Notes under the pieces: model-generated
Seen by the model: the letters and a program-made list of their open reading frames with translations, nothing else
The model's database searches: none
What the model was told of the DNA's origin: nothing
Translations under genes and position numbers: made by a program
Assembly (NCBI GenBank): GCA_937967455.1
Contig: CALCJK010000003.1
Coordinates: forward strand, 243,676 to 307,675
Direction of reading: 5' to 3'
Origin: an uncultured bacterium
GTDB lineage: Bacteria; Bacteroidota; Ignavibacteria; UBA10030; BY39
Length of the DNA: 64,000 bases
In this document: piece by piece, positions 48,066-56,856 of the stretch
How positions within the stretch are numbered: position 1 is the first letter of the stretch
How the letters are laid out: the number at the start of each line of letters is the position of its first letter

Positions 48066-48413
48066 TTATGCATTAACATATTTTACAATTTCAGCAAAAG
48101 CATCTGGATTATTTGCTGCTATATCGGAAAGAACTTTACGATTAATCTCAATATTTTTCTTTTTCATAGCATTTATTAATCTTGAGTAAGTTGTTCCATT
48201 TAAGCGTGCTGCAGCATTAATTCGTGCAATCCAGAGTTGCCGAAATTCTCGTTTTTTAAGTCTTCGATCACGATATGCGTGTTGAAGTGCTTTTTCAATA
48301 TGATGCTTTGCTATCGTTAAGACTTTACTTCTTGCGCCCCAGTAGCCTTTCGCTTGAGCAAGTAATCGTTTGCGACGGCGATGGGAGGCAACCTTATTCT
48401 GCGATCGTGGCAT
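48066..48413 (-). CDS. rplT: Ribosomal protein bL20
   Basis: A 115-residue bL20. [53 protein letters not shown] and [19 protein letters not shown] are characteristic. bL20 binds 23S rRNA early in assembly and in several bacteria represses its own operon by binding the mRNA. It is third in the infC-rpmI-rplT order. Confidence 0.97.
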   Translation of the reverse strand: MPRSQNKVASHRRRKRLLAQAKGYWGARSKVLTIAKHHIEKALQHAYRDRRLKKREFRQLWIARINAAARLNGTTYSRLINAMKKKNIEINRKVLSDIAANNPDAFAEIVKYVNA

Positions 48414-48440
48414 AGTTGCTCTTTTCTCCTTTCTTTATTA

Positions 48441-48635
48441 TTATATTTGTAGTATCATTTTAACTCTTTTTTCATCTGATTTCGCAACAAGAGTTGCTTG
48501 TCGAAGCTTACGCTTCCTTTTACGACTTTTAGATGTTAAAATATGGCTTTTATAAGCTTTGTGACGTTTAATTTTACCTGAAGCTGTAATTTTAAAACGC
48601 TTCTTAGCCCCAGAATCCGACTTCATTTTTGGCAT
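48441..48635 (-). CDS. rpmI: Ribosomal protein bL35
   Basis: A 64-residue basic protein, [20 protein letters not shown] at the start and [18 protein letters not shown] in the middle, the standard bL35 sequence. It is a component of the large ribosomal subunit and lies 9 bp after infC and 27 bp before rplT. Confidence 0.96.
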   Translation of the reverse strand: MPKMKSDSGAKKRFKITASGKIKRHKAYKSHILTSKSRKRKRKLRQATLVAKSDEKRVKMILQI

Positions 48636-48644
48636 ATTCTATCC

Positions 48645-49211
48645 TCATTTATTTTTTTCTTGATCTTTTATCTTATTGGTAGCTTTTTTCTTTAAACTTT
48701 TATCAGCACTCAATATCATCGACATCCATTTACCTTCCATTTTTGGAGGTTGCTCAACTTTTGCAATATCTGATAGCGATTCTGCTAATTTTTTTAATAA
48801 CTCTTCCCCTTGTTCTTTATAAGTAATTTCTCTTCCTTTAAAAATAACAGTTGCTTTAACTTTATTACCTTCTTCTATAAATGCACGTGCGTGTCGAGCC
48901 TTAAATTCATAATCGTGAACATCCGTGTTAGGATGGAATCTAATTTCTTTTAAGACTACAACTTGCTGATGTTTACGTTGTAATTTTTCTTTTTTTGTTA
49001 ATTCATATTTATACTTACCTAAATTCATCAACTTGCACACAGGTGGATTTGCATTTGGTACTATTTCAATCAAATCCAGGCCTCTTTCGTTTGCATATTT
49101 CATTCCTTCCTGTGGTGACATAATTCCTAGTTGTTTCCCGTTTTCGTCAATTAGACGAATCTTCGGTACTTTTATTTGCTCGTTTACTCTTGGGTTTTGT
49201 TGATCTTTAAT
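48645..49211 (-). CDS. infC: Translation initiation factor IF-3, AUU start codon
   Basis: The first ATG in this frame (49121, MSPQEG) would remove the N-terminal domain. Thirty in-frame codons upstream encode INPRVNEQIKVPKIRLIDEN-like IF-3 sequence (PRVNEQIKVPKIRLIDENG, then KQLGI) and begin with ATT at 49209-49211. A GGAG ribosome site at 49219-49222 is seven bases upstream. This gives a normal 188-residue IF-3 with NANPPVCKLMNLGKY, EIRFHPNTDVHDYEFK and a C-terminal domain ending in PPKMEGKWMSM. AUU is the classical self-regulating infC start: IF-3 itself discriminates against it. The thrS stop codon overlaps the ribosome site. Confidence 0.93.
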   Translation of the reverse strand: MKDQQNPRVNEQIKVPKIRLIDENGKQLGIMSPQEGMKYANERGLDLIEIVPNANPPVCKLMNLGKYKYELTKKEKLQRKHQQVVVLKEIRFHPNTDVHDYEFKARHARAFIEEGNKVKATVIFKGREITYKEQGEELLKKLAESLSDIAKVEQPPKMEGKWMSMILSADKSLKKKATNKIKDQEKNK

Positions 49212-49221
49212 AGTTGCTCTC

Positions 49222-51162
49222 CTAATTTGTTATAAGTTTTTTCTCTATTTCATTTTTGATTTTACTTAAAAATTCATTAATTGTTGTACTCCCCAAATCA
49301 CCTTTCTTATGACGGCGTACAGAAACTGTGTCAGAACTTTTTTCTTTTTCTCCTAATATTAGCATATAGGGTGTTTTCTTTGTTTCCCAGTCGCGTATCT
49401 TATAATTAACTTTTTCGTTTCTATTGTCTAGTTCAACTCTTATATTAGATTCTTTCATAATATTGTAAACTTTTTTAGCATAATCATTTTGAGAATCGGT
49501 AATAGGAATAACCACAGCCTGAACAGGGGACAACCATAATGGAAATTCACCAGCATAATGTTCTATTAAAACACCAATAAATCTTTCAAGACTACCAAAT
49601 GGAGCTCTATGAATAACCACAGGTCTATGTCTCTGTCCATCACTGCCGATATATTCAAGATTAAATCTTTCAGGCATCACATAATCTACCTGAACTGTAC
49701 CTAATTGCCAGTTGCGTCCAAGTGCATCTCTAACAATAAAATCTATTTTGGGACCGTAGAAGGCTGCTTCTCCTTTAGCAATTTTATAATCCAATTTCAT
49801 TTCATTTGCCACTTCAAGAATTTCTTTCTCAGCTCTTTCCCAAAGTTCATCAGCTCCACCATACTTTTCTTTATTCAAAGGGTCTCTAAAGGATAACCGA
49901 GTTGTGAAATCTTTAAAACCGAGCGTATTAAATACAAGTTGAATCAAGTCGATTACACCACAAACTTCTTCTTTAAGTTGATCTTCTCGAACAAACATAT
50001 GTGAATCATCAACAGTAAAACTTCTAACTCGAGTTAAACCATTTAATTCTCCTGATTGCTCATATCTATATACCGTACCGAATTCAGCTAATCTTATTGG
50101 TAAGTCACGATAACTGTGTGGTTTTGAAGCGTAAATTTGAAAATGATGAGGGCAATTCATAGGTTTTAATAAATATTCCTCATCTTCAACTTTTATTGGA
50201 CTAAATTGACTGTCCTTATAATACGGATAATGACCACTTGTTTTGTATAAATTTATATTTCCAATGTGTGGTGTTACTACAGGAAGATAACCCCTTTTTT
50301 TCTGTTCTTCTTTTAAAAAGTTTTCCAATGTCTCTCTAATAATTGTACCTTTAGGTAACCATATAGGAAGACCCTGACCGACTTTTGGAGTTAAAAGAAA
50401 TATTTCTAATTCTGTGCCTATTTTTCTATGATCACGTTTCTTAGCTTCTTCAAGTTGAAAAAGAAACTGATCAAGTTCTGTTTTAGTTGGGAAAGTAATA
50501 CCATAAATTCTTTGTAACATTTTATTCTTTTCGCTACCACGCCAATATGCTCCAGCTACATTAAGTAGTTTTACATATTTTATTTTTCCTGTTGAGGGTA
50601 TGTGTGGTCCATAACATAGATCTGTAAATTTACCAACATGGTAGATAGAGATTTTTTTGTTTTTAAATTCTTCAAGAAGTTCTAACTTATAATTGTCTCC
50701 TTTTTTTGAAAAAAAATCATAAGCATCTTGCCATGATTTTTCTTCTCTAATGTAGGGTAAATCTTGTTTTATATAATCATACATTTTTTCTTCAATACGA
50801 GTCAAATCATCATTGCTCAGTTTATGTTCACCTATATCGATATCATAATAAAATCCATTTTCGATTGGGGGTCCAATTCCGAATTTTGTACCTGGGAAGA
50901 GTTCTTCGATAGCATGAGCCATTAAATGAGCAGAGCTATGCCAATAAGTATATTTTCCGCCTTCATCGGTCCATTTAAGAATTTTTACAGATGCATCTAA
51001 TGTGATAGGTCTAGAGAGATCATAAATTTCACCATTGACTTCAATTGCCAATGCATCTTTTGCAAGATTTTGGCTGATTTGTTCTGCTATTTGATAACCA
51101 GTAATTCCAGAATCAAATTCTTTAATGCTGTTATCAGGAAATGTAATTTTAATTTTACTCAT
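49222..51162 (-). CDS. thrS: Threonyl-tRNA synthetase
   Basis: A 646-residue class II synthetase with the N-terminal TGS domain, the editing domain (YWHSSAHLMAHAIEELFP with the HxxxH site), the catalytic core (MNCPHHFQIY, RLAEFGTVYRYEQSGELNGLTRVRSFT, HRAPFGSLERFIGVLIEHY) and an anticodon-binding domain. The zinc ligand cysteine is in PMNCPHH. It follows tRNA-Val by 39 bp with no visible terminator and precedes infC by 10 bp. Confidence 0.97.
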   Translation of the reverse strand: MSKIKITFPDNSIKEFDSGITGYQIAEQISQNLAKDALAIEVNGEIYDLSRPITLDASVKILKWTDEGGKYTYWHSSAHLMAHAIEELFPGTKFGIGPPIENGFYYDIDIGEHKLSNDDLTRIEEKMYDYIKQDLPYIREEKSWQDAYDFFSKKGDNYKLELLEEFKNKKISIYHVGKFTDLCYGPHIPSTGKIKYVKLLNVAGAYWRGSEKNKMLQRIYGITFPTKTELDQFLFQLEEAKKRDHRKIGTELEIFLLTPKVGQGLPIWLPKGTIIRETLENFLKEEQKKRGYLPVVTPHIGNINLYKTSGHYPYYKDSQFSPIKVEDEEYLLKPMNCPHHFQIYASKPHSYRDLPIRLAEFGTVYRYEQSGELNGLTRVRSFTVDDSHMFVREDQLKEEVCGVIDLIQLVFNTLGFKDFTTRLSFRDPLNKEKYGGADELWERAEKEILEVANEMKLDYKIAKGEAAFYGPKIDFIVRDALGRNWQLGTVQVDYVMPERFNLEYIGSDGQRHRPVVIHRAPFGSLERFIGVLIEHYAGEFPLWLSPVQAVVIPITDSQNDYAKKVYNIMKESNIRVELDNRNEKVNYKIRDWETKKTPYMLILGEKEKSSDTVSVRRHKKGDLGSTTINEFLSKIKNEIEKKLITN

Positions 51163-51201
51163 TAATTGAATATAAACTGATTTAATTCGAATATAAATTT
51201 G

Positions 51202-51275
<74 letters not shown>

Positions 51276-51282
51276 AAATTAG

Positions 51283-51368
51283 TGCCGGGGATCGGAATCG
51301 AACCGACACGGACCTTGCGGTCCACAGGATTTTAAGTCCTGTGCGTCTACCAGTTCCGCCACCCCGGC
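51283..51368 (-). tRNA. tRNA-Leu (UAA)
   Basis: An 86-nt tRNA with acceptor GCCGGGG/CCCCGGC and discriminator A, the identity base for leucine. Anticodon stem CAGGA/TCCTG with loop CTTAAAA gives anticodon TAA. It has the long variable arm (GGACC GCAA GGTCC) of class II tRNAs and a TCGGT TTCGATT CCGAT-type T arm. Seven bases separate it from tRNA-Val. Confidence 0.96.
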
Positions 51369-51377
51369 ACATTAATG

Positions 51378-51449
51378 AGGCGCCGGGCGGATTCGAACCG
51401 CCGAATAAAGGTTTTGCAGACCTCTCCCTTACCACTTGGGTACAGCGCC
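51378..51449 (-). tRNA. tRNA-Cys (GCA)
   Basis: A 72-nt tRNA with acceptor GGCGCTG/CGGCGCC, discriminator U (the cysteine identity base), anticodon loop CTGCAAA (anticodon GCA) and T arm GGCGG TTCGAAT CCGCC. Nine bases separate it from tRNA-Leu. Confidence 0.96.
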
Positions 51450-51471
51450 AATTTTAAACCTCAAATAAAAG

Positions 51472-51570
51472 CCCCGCCACCTGGTGGGATTAGGGGCGGC
51501 GGGGTAATTTTTATTGGAGGTCTTTAAATCGATCGCCTTTAGCGACCAAGGTTGCCAGTTGACAACCTTG
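51472..51570 (-). other. Structured spacer between tRNA-Gly and tRNA-Cys (possible terminator/small RNA)
   Basis: Read leftward after tRNA-Gly there is a hairpin with an 8-bp stem (CAAGGTTG at 51547-51554 and CAACCTTG at 51563-51570), then a small TCGC/GCGA hairpin (51533-51545), then a strong GC stem (CCCCGCC at 51472-51478 with GGCGGGG at 51498-51504) followed by CTTTTATTT. The last element looks like an intrinsic terminator. A nested palindrome CCACCTGGTGG could compete with it, so an attenuator-like switch is conceivable. No known RNA family was recognised. Confidence 0.5.
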
Positions 51571-51643
51571 AGCGGGAAACGGGATTCGAACCCGCGACAT
51601 TCACCTTGGCAAGGTGACGCTCTACCAACTGAGCTATTCCCGC
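51571..51643 (-). tRNA. tRNA-Gly (GCC)
   Basis: A 73-nt tRNA with acceptor GCGGGAA/TTCCCGC, discriminator U, D arm GCTC...GAGC, anticodon stem TCACC/GGTGA with loop TTGCCAA (anticodon GCC) and T arm GCGGG TTCGAAT CCCGT. It is the first tRNA of the leftward cluster. Confidence 0.96.
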
Positions 51644-51656
51644 ATTTTTCTTTTCT

Positions 51657-51685
51657 AATATACAAAACTTATAAACTTATTGCAA
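51657..51685 (-). promoter_or_regulatory. Promoter of the tRNA/thrS cluster
   Basis: Reading leftward, TTGCAA (51680-51685), a 17-base spacer and TATATT (51657-51662) with TG directly before the -10. The -10 ends 13 bases before the 5' end of tRNA-Gly. With the promoter at 24906, this is the best match to a housekeeping promoter in the window. Confidence 0.55.
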
Positions 51686-51746
51686 ATATTTTATGTATAA
51701 TATATCTTATTCATTTTTAAAAAACAAAAAATAATTTTATTTTACT

Positions 51747-52247
51747 TTAAGAAAGCATATCTATGTAAGAATTTCTATGAATTTGAACAATATTGGGGGA
51801 AATTATGCTATATAAATAATTAACCAGCTCAAAACATTTTTCAACATCTGATTCCTGAATACATTCAAATTCAATGAATTTTCCCAAATTGGCTACGTCA
51901 TCAATATGAATTCTGCAATTCTTAAACATATATACTTCACGTGTCTTGTTAACTATTCCAGAAATACCCAGAGATTTTGCGAATACCTCTTTTAGCTTTT
52001 GGATTTCAGAAAATTCACAAATTTGGTATTCACTAACCCTAAACTTATCTATTTCATCTCTCTTGTAAAATATAAGTTGATATATTGAACCGTTTATTTC
52101 TCTAATCTTCAACCTCCCAAATTGTGTATAATAATAAGTATCAAGTTGTTTAATAGTTTCTAGATGTACTGCATTTATTTTTTTTAAAATTAATTTTACA
52201 TCCTCAACAGAATGAATACTTGCTTTAAATTCCAAGTTGGTAGGCAC
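51747..52247 (-). CDS. CYTH-domain protein (class IV adenylate cyclase/triphosphatase-like)
   Basis: A 166-residue protein with the CYTH pattern: MPTNLEFKA in place of the usual ExExK, DTYYYTQFGRLKIREI, RVSEYQ, a CRIHIDDVANLGKFIEFE segment, and a C-terminal helical region. CYTH enzymes fold into a tunnel and act on triphosphates (inorganic triphosphate, thiamine triphosphate) or make cAMP. The first motif keeps E6 and K8 but lacks the first glutamate, so catalytic type is open. It overlaps the last base of greA, so the two are translated together. Confidence 0.75.
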   Translation of the reverse strand: MPTNLEFKASIHSVEDVKLILKKINAVHLETIKQLDTYYYTQFGRLKIREINGSIYQLIFYKRDEIDKFRVSEYQICEFSEIQKLKEVFAKSLGISGIVNKTREVYMFKNCRIHIDDVANLGKFIEFECIQESDVEKCFELVNYLYSIISPNIVQIHRNSYIDMLS

Positions 52248-52735
52248 TATAATCTCGAAATATCCAGTATTTCATATTCCAAAATACCGGCTGGAACTTT
52301 AATTTGGACAATATCTCCTATTTTTTTACCCAATAAACCTTTTCCAATTGGTGAGGTTATAGAAATTTTGTTTTCTTCAAAATCTGATTCTTCGGGTGAG
52401 ACTAAAATATATGTTACTTCTTCACTATTTTTCTTATTTTTTAATTTCACTTTTGATAATATATAAATCTTGTCATTTGGTAATTCATTACTTTCAATTA
52501 TTCGCGCGCGAGCTAAAGTGTCCTCTATTTTTTTTATTTTAAGTTCTAAATGTTCCTGTGCTTCTTTCGCAGCATCATATTCAGCATTCTCGCTAAGATC
52601 ACCATATCCTCTTGCTTCGGCAATTTTAGCTGCAATTTCGGAACGACCTTTTATTTTCAATTCACGTAGTTCATTTTCCAGTTCAATTATTCTTTCTTTT
52701 GTTAAATAAACTACATCGTTTTTTTTACTATTCAT
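52247..52735 (-). CDS. greA: Transcription elongation factor GreA
   Basis: A 162-residue GreA with the N-terminal coiled coil containing the conserved acidic tip (ARGYGDLSENAEYDAAKEAQ) and a C-terminal FKBP-like domain (ISITSPIGKGLLGKKIGDIVQIKVPAG). It rescues backtracked RNA polymerase by stimulating transcript cleavage. It precedes the CYTH gene. Confidence 0.95.
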   Translation of the reverse strand: MNSKKNDVVYLTKERIIELENELRELKIKGRSEIAAKIAEARGYGDLSENAEYDAAKEAQEHLELKIKKIEDTLARARIIESNELPNDKIYILSKVKLKNKKNSEEVTYILVSPEESDFEENKISITSPIGKGLLGKKIGDIVQIKVPAGILEYEILDISRL

Positions 52736-52771
52736 ATTACATTAATCTTTTAATTTGTTAATACTAAAAAC

Positions 52772-52817
52772 AAAAATATATAACTGCAGCTGAATAAAAG
52801 TACAGTTATATATTTTT
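52772..52817 (-). terminator. Terminator after ribBA
   Basis: A 15-bp inverted repeat (52772-52786 and 52803-52817; core ATATATAACTG/CAGTTATATAT) with a 16-base loop lies 50 bp after the ribBA stop codon. Read leftward it ends in TTTTTG. The stem is AT-rich but long; it should end the dxs-to-ribBA transcript before greA. Confidence 0.65.
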
Positions 52818-52866
52818 AATATACTAAATTTAATATATTAAAAATTAAAAATCAACATTTAATATA

Positions 52867-54090
52867 TTATTTTTTATCTAATAATATCAAATGTCCAAGT
52901 TTGTCACGTTTGGTTTTTAAATATTTTTCATTGTATGGATGAGGTTTAACCTCAAGTGGTATCCTTTCAACAATTTCTAAACCATAACCCTCTAATCCAA
53001 CAATTTTTTTAGGATTATTGGTAAGTAATCTAATTTTTCTGATACCTAAGTCCAATAAAATTTGTGCACCAATCCCGTAATCCCTTAAATCAGCTCTGAA
53101 ACCCAATTTCTCATTAGCTTCAACAGTATCAAGTCCTTCATCCTGTAATCTGTAAGCTCGGATTTTCCCGCTCAATCCAATACCTCTACCCTCCTGCCGC
53201 ATATATAGGACAACACCAGTTCCTGTCTCATTAATTATTTTTAAAGCGTACTGTAATTGATCATTACAATCACAACGTAAAGAACCAAAAACATCACCTG
53301 TTAAACATTCAGAGTGAACTCTAACAAGTATTGGTTTATCTGGTGAAATTTCACCTTTTACCAAAGCGACGTGATCTTTTGAATCTGTTTCACTATGATA
53401 TAATATTATTTTGAAGTCTCCAAATTTTGTTGGTAAAGAAGCACTACTTACAGGATGTACTAACTTCTCACTTTTTAAACGATATTGTATCAAATCTTTT
53501 ATCGTAATTATTTTTAATTTAAATTCTTCAGCAATTTTCATTAATTGGGGAACACGAGCCATTGTTCCATCTTCGTTTAGAATTTCACAAATAACACCAG
53601 CAGGGTAAAGTTTTGCTAGTTTACACAAATCAATAACAGCTTCTGTATGTCCCGCTCGTCTGAGTACACCACCTTCCATAGCCCGAAGCGGAAAAATATG
53701 ACCGGGTCTAGCCAAATCACTTGGCTTTGTTAGAGGGTCAATTAAGGCTTTAATAGTCGCTGCTCTATCATAGGCTGATACACCTGTTGTGGTACCGTGT
53801 ATGTAATCTACGGAAATTGTAAAAGGTGTTTCATGTAGAGAGGTATTGTTTTGTACCATAAAATTTAGACCTAATTCTTCAGCTCTCTTATTTGTTAGAG
53901 GTGCACAGATTATCCCCCTACCATATTTTGCCATAAAATTTATTATTTCAGGATTACATTTTTCAGCTGGAATCGTAAAATCGCCTTCGTCTTCACGATC
54001 TTCATCATCAACGATAATTACAATTTTACCTTTGCGATAATCTTCTATCGCATCTTCAATTTTATCAAATTTGTATTTTTTGATATCCAT
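52867..54090 (-). CDS. ribBA: Bifunctional DHBP synthase/GTP cyclohydrolase II
   Basis: A 407-residue fusion, normal for RibBA. The N-terminal RibB half has [41 protein letters not shown] and [11 protein letters not shown]. The C-terminal RibA half has [19 protein letters not shown] with the zinc cysteines, [16 protein letters not shown] and [17 protein letters not shown]. It supplies both precursors of riboflavin. It ends a long operon that also contains ribD and ribE. No FMN riboswitch is visible upstream. Confidence 0.96.
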   Translation of the reverse strand: MDIKKYKFDKIEDAIEDYRKGKIVIIVDDEDREDEGDFTIPAEKCNPEIINFMAKYGRGIICAPLTNKRAEELGLNFMVQNNTSLHETPFTISVDYIHGTTTGVSAYDRAATIKALIDPLTKPSDLARPGHIFPLRAMEGGVLRRAGHTEAVIDLCKLAKLYPAGVICEILNEDGTMARVPQLMKIAEEFKLKIITIKDLIQYRLKSEKLVHPVSSASLPTKFGDFKIILYHSETDSKDHVALVKGEISPDKPILVRVHSECLTGDVFGSLRCDCNDQLQYALKIINETGTGVVLYMRQEGRGIGLSGKIRAYRLQDEGLDTVEANEKLGFRADLRDYGIGAQILLDLGIRKIRLLTNNPKKIVGLEGYGLEIVERIPLEVKPHPYNEKYLKTKRDKLGHLILLDKK

Positions 54091-54098
54091 TTGGAAAT

Positions 54099-54440
54099 TT
54101 ATTCACCTAGCTTTGGTGCACTAGATTCACTCTGTCCTGCTTTAGTAGAAATTGCGGATTTTTCGAATTTTACCTTTACATTATCAGCAATTTGTATTAA
54201 TACTGTTTTTTCATCCATTCCTACAACAGTTCCATGTACACCACCTATGGTTATTACTTTGTCACCCTTTTGGATGGAATCCAACATTTTTTGTCTTTCT
54301 TTCTGGCGCTTTTGCTGTGGACGAATTATCAAAAAATAAAAAATTGCAATAATTGCAGCAAACATTATCAGCGTAGATGCAATTCCACCACCAGCATTCT
54401 GCCCTTGTGGCGCCATCGCTATTAAATTTAACATTTCCAA
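54099..54440 (-). CDS. yajC: Preprotein translocase subunit YajC
   Basis: A 113-residue protein with one N-terminal membrane segment ([22 protein letters not shown]) and the YajC core [40 protein letters not shown]. It is an accessory of SecDF. The start is either TTG at 54440, six bases from a GGAG site, or the ATG two codons later. GGAG overlaps the end of tgt. The tgt-yajC pairing is common in bacteria. Confidence 0.92.
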   Translation of the reverse strand: MEMLNLIAMAPQGQNAGGGIASTLIMFAAIIAIFYFLIIRPQQKRQKERQKMLDSIQKGDKVITIGGVHGTVVGMDEKTVLIQIADNVKVKFEKSAISTKAGQSESSAPKLGE

Positions 54441-54441
54441 A

Positions 54442-55599
54442 TTATTCTCCTTTATTAGTTATTTTTGTTTTTATTTGATTTATTATATTATTTTTCCATT
54501 CTTTAAAACTATTACTTATTATCTCTTGTCTTGCCTTTCGTGTTAACCAATGGTAAAAATAAAGATTATGTATCGTAGCCAATTGATAAGCAAGTATCTC
54601 TTTTACTGTGAAGAGATGTCTTATATAAGCTCTTGAAAAAGTTTTACAAGTATAACAATTACAATCAATATCTATTGGTGATTCATCGTCTTTAAAAATC
54701 GAATTTTTTATTGAGAGCGTACCTTTCTTTGTAAACAACATTGCATTCCTTCCATTTCGTGTTGGTATAACGCAATCAAACATATCAATACCTAATTCTA
54801 TCCCTTCCAGAATATCTTCAGGAGTTCCAACTCCCATCAGATATCTAGGTTTATCATCAGGTAATATTTCTGTACAAATTGAAGTCATTTCATACATTAA
54901 GTTTTTGGGTTCACCAACAGAGAGACCACCAATTGCATAACCATCAAAACCTATTTCGATTAACTCATATGCAGATCTTTTCCTTAAATCAGAATACACA
55001 CTACCTTGTACAATTCCAAAAATTGCTTGAGAATGTGAATATATGTTACTTGTCCTTAAGAATTGATTTTTACATTTAATAGCCCACTCAGTAGTTAGTT
55101 CTTGAGATTTACGAGCATAATCATAAATAGCTGGATACGGTACACATTCATCCAAAACCATCATAATATCTGAGCCGAGATATCTTTGGATATCAATTAC
55201 ATTCTCTGGAGTAAAGAAATGTTTTGAACCATCAATATGAGATTTAAAGTGCACACCATCCTTAGATATTTTATTTAAATCTGATAAACTAAATATCTGA
55301 TAACCACCACTATCAGTAAGAATACTTTGATTCCAGCTGATAAACTTATGCAATCCACCGAAGCGGCGTATAAGATCGATTCCAGGCCTAAGATAAAGAT
55401 GATATGTATTTCCTAAGATTATCTTGGTATCGAGATCAAGCAGCTCACGATGTTCAATTGCTTTAACCGCACCTTGAGTTCCTACTGGCATAAAAACTGG
55501 GGTTTCAAATTTACTATGTTCAGTTTCTATGATACCAGCTCGGGCTTTATTATTGCTATTTAAAAGAATAAATTTCAAATCCTTTATAAATTTAATCAA
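54442..55599 (-). CDS. tgt: Queuine tRNA-ribosyltransferase
   Basis: A 385-residue Tgt. MPVGTQGAVKAIEHREL, LTDSGGYQIFSLSDLNKI (active-site aspartate), GGLSVGEPKNLMYE, FDCVIPTRNGRNA (nucleophile aspartate) and the zinc site CNCYTCKTFSRAYIRHL are all present. It exchanges guanine for preQ1 in the wobble position of Asn, Asp, His and Tyr tRNAs. It lies 25 bp after the CBS-domain gene and 1 bp before yajC. Confidence 0.95.
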   Translation of the reverse strand: MIKFIKDLKFILLNSNNKARAGIIETEHSKFETPVFMPVGTQGAVKAIEHRELLDLDTKIILGNTYHLYLRPGIDLIRRFGGLHKFISWNQSILTDSGGYQIFSLSDLNKISKDGVHFKSHIDGSKHFFTPENVIDIQRYLGSDIMMVLDECVPYPAIYDYARKSQELTTEWAIKCKNQFLRTSNIYSHSQAIFGIVQGSVYSDLRKRSAYELIEIGFDGYAIGGLSVGEPKNLMYEMTSICTEILPDDKPRYLMGVGTPEDILEGIELGIDMFDCVIPTRNGRNAMLFTKKGTLSIKNSIFKDDESPIDIDCNCYTCKTFSRAYIRHLFTVKEILAYQLATIHNLYFYHWLTRKARQEIISNSFKEWKNNIINQIKTKITNKGE

Positions 55600-55623
55600 A
55601 TTTTAGAGAATAAACAAAAAATT

Positions 55624-56841
55624 TTATTTTTCAATTTTTAATTCAACTAATTCTATGCGGGTCTTGCTACCCTTTAATATTTTAAATTTATATTTGCCTA
55701 TCTGAACAATTTCACCAACCTTTGGAACTCGTCCAAACTGTGCAATTATAAATCCACCTAACGTTAATGCTTTATCAGAATTAATGTTTAACTGGTACTT
55801 TTCATTTAATTGATCTAATTCAATTCGACCATTTAGGATATAAACATTATCATCTATCTTCTTATTTAAAATATCTTCAAATCTTGATGGTATTTCAGCG
55901 TTTCCAATTATTTCCTCTAAAATATTTTTAAAAGTTACCAAACCAGCGGTACCACCAAATTCATCAATTACAACCGATATAAATTTTTGCTCTTTTTGGA
56001 ATTTTAGCAAGAGTTCAGAACATTTTAAAGTCTCCGGAACATATAAAACAGGTTTAATGACTTTTTCAACCTTTATCGTTTGTTCCAACAAATCACTGAT
56101 TTGAATATAACCAACAATATTATCAATATTATCTTCATATAACATTATTGTATCTAAATCACTATCAATTATCTTATCTGAAATTTCTTTTAGGTCAGAA
56201 TCTTTACTAACAGCTACTATTTCTGTTCTCGGAATCATAATTTCTTTTACTATTCGATCCAATAACTCCAAAGATCTGGCAAAATATGATATCTCATCAG
56301 ATTTATTTTCGATCATTTGTCTTGATTTGATAAGGTTATAAATATCCTCTCTTGTGTAATTCAACCTTTCTAAGTTATCATTAACCTTTAATAATTTAAT
56401 AAATCTGCTAATGATGATATTTATTATAGTAAGAATTGGTGATAAAATTATTTTACTTATGACTAAAAATATTGTAAAATTATAAACAAATTTTTCAGCA
56501 TTTTCACGAAAATAAACTTTTGGTATTATCTCACTAAAAAATAACAATAGAAAAGCAGTCATTAACATTACATAAAAAGGCTCAATCAAAAACAATTTAT
56601 TTAGGATTATTGCAAATGCTGAGGAAAATGCTATATGGAAAATATTTGTTCCAACCAGTGAGATAATTAAAAAATCTTTAGGATTATTAAGATAGTTTAA
56701 AGCAATCTTAGCTGTATATATATTTTGTTGAGCTTTAAGTTCAACTTTCAATTTATTTACTACGATAAAAACCATTTCAGATCCTGCATATAATGCAGAA
56801 AAAAATAAAAGCAAAATCAATATTGTAATATCAGTTATCAC
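55624..56841 (-). CDS. DUF21/CBS/CorC-domain membrane protein (CNNM-like)
   Basis: A 405-residue protein with an N-terminal DUF21 membrane domain of about four segments (LFFSALYAGSEMVFIVVNKLK), a CBS pair in the middle (MIPRTEIVAVSKDSDLKEI; VIDEFGGTAGLVTFKNILEEIIG) and a C-terminal CorC/HlyC domain (TLGGFIIAQFGRVPKVGE). Family members transport or sense magnesium and are often mislabelled hemolysin. It lies 16 bp after the vanZ-like gene. Confidence 0.9.
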   Translation of the reverse strand: MITDITILILLLFFSALYAGSEMVFIVVNKLKVELKAQQNIYTAKIALNYLNNPKDFLIISLVGTNIFHIAFSSAFAIILNKLFLIEPFYVMLMTAFLLLFFSEIIPKVYFRENAEKFVYNFTIFLVISKIILSPILTIINIIISRFIKLLKVNDNLERLNYTREDIYNLIKSRQMIENKSDEISYFARSLELLDRIVKEIMIPRTEIVAVSKDSDLKEISDKIIDSDLDTIMLYEDNIDNIVGYIQISDLLEQTIKVEKVIKPVLYVPETLKCSELLLKFQKEQKFISVVIDEFGGTAGLVTFKNILEEIIGNAEIPSRFEDILNKKIDDNVYILNGRIELDQLNEKYQLNINSDKALTLGGFIIAQFGRVPKVGEIVQIGKYKFKILKGSKTRIELVELKIEK

Positions 56842-56856
56842 CTTTAAAAAAAATTT

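Noticed and set aside
48645..49121. Short 158-residue IF-3 starting at ATG 49121
   Set aside because: It would lack the conserved N-terminal domain that is encoded upstream in frame with an ATT start and a ribosome site.
51450..51570. T-box riboswitch controlling thrS
   Set aside because: No T-box bulge sequence or specifier-loop layout; the region lies before three tRNAs rather than directly before thrS.
55624..56841. Hemolysin annotation for the CBS-domain protein
   Set aside because: DUF21/CBS/CorC architecture indicates a CNNM-type magnesium-related protein; the hemolysin label is historical.
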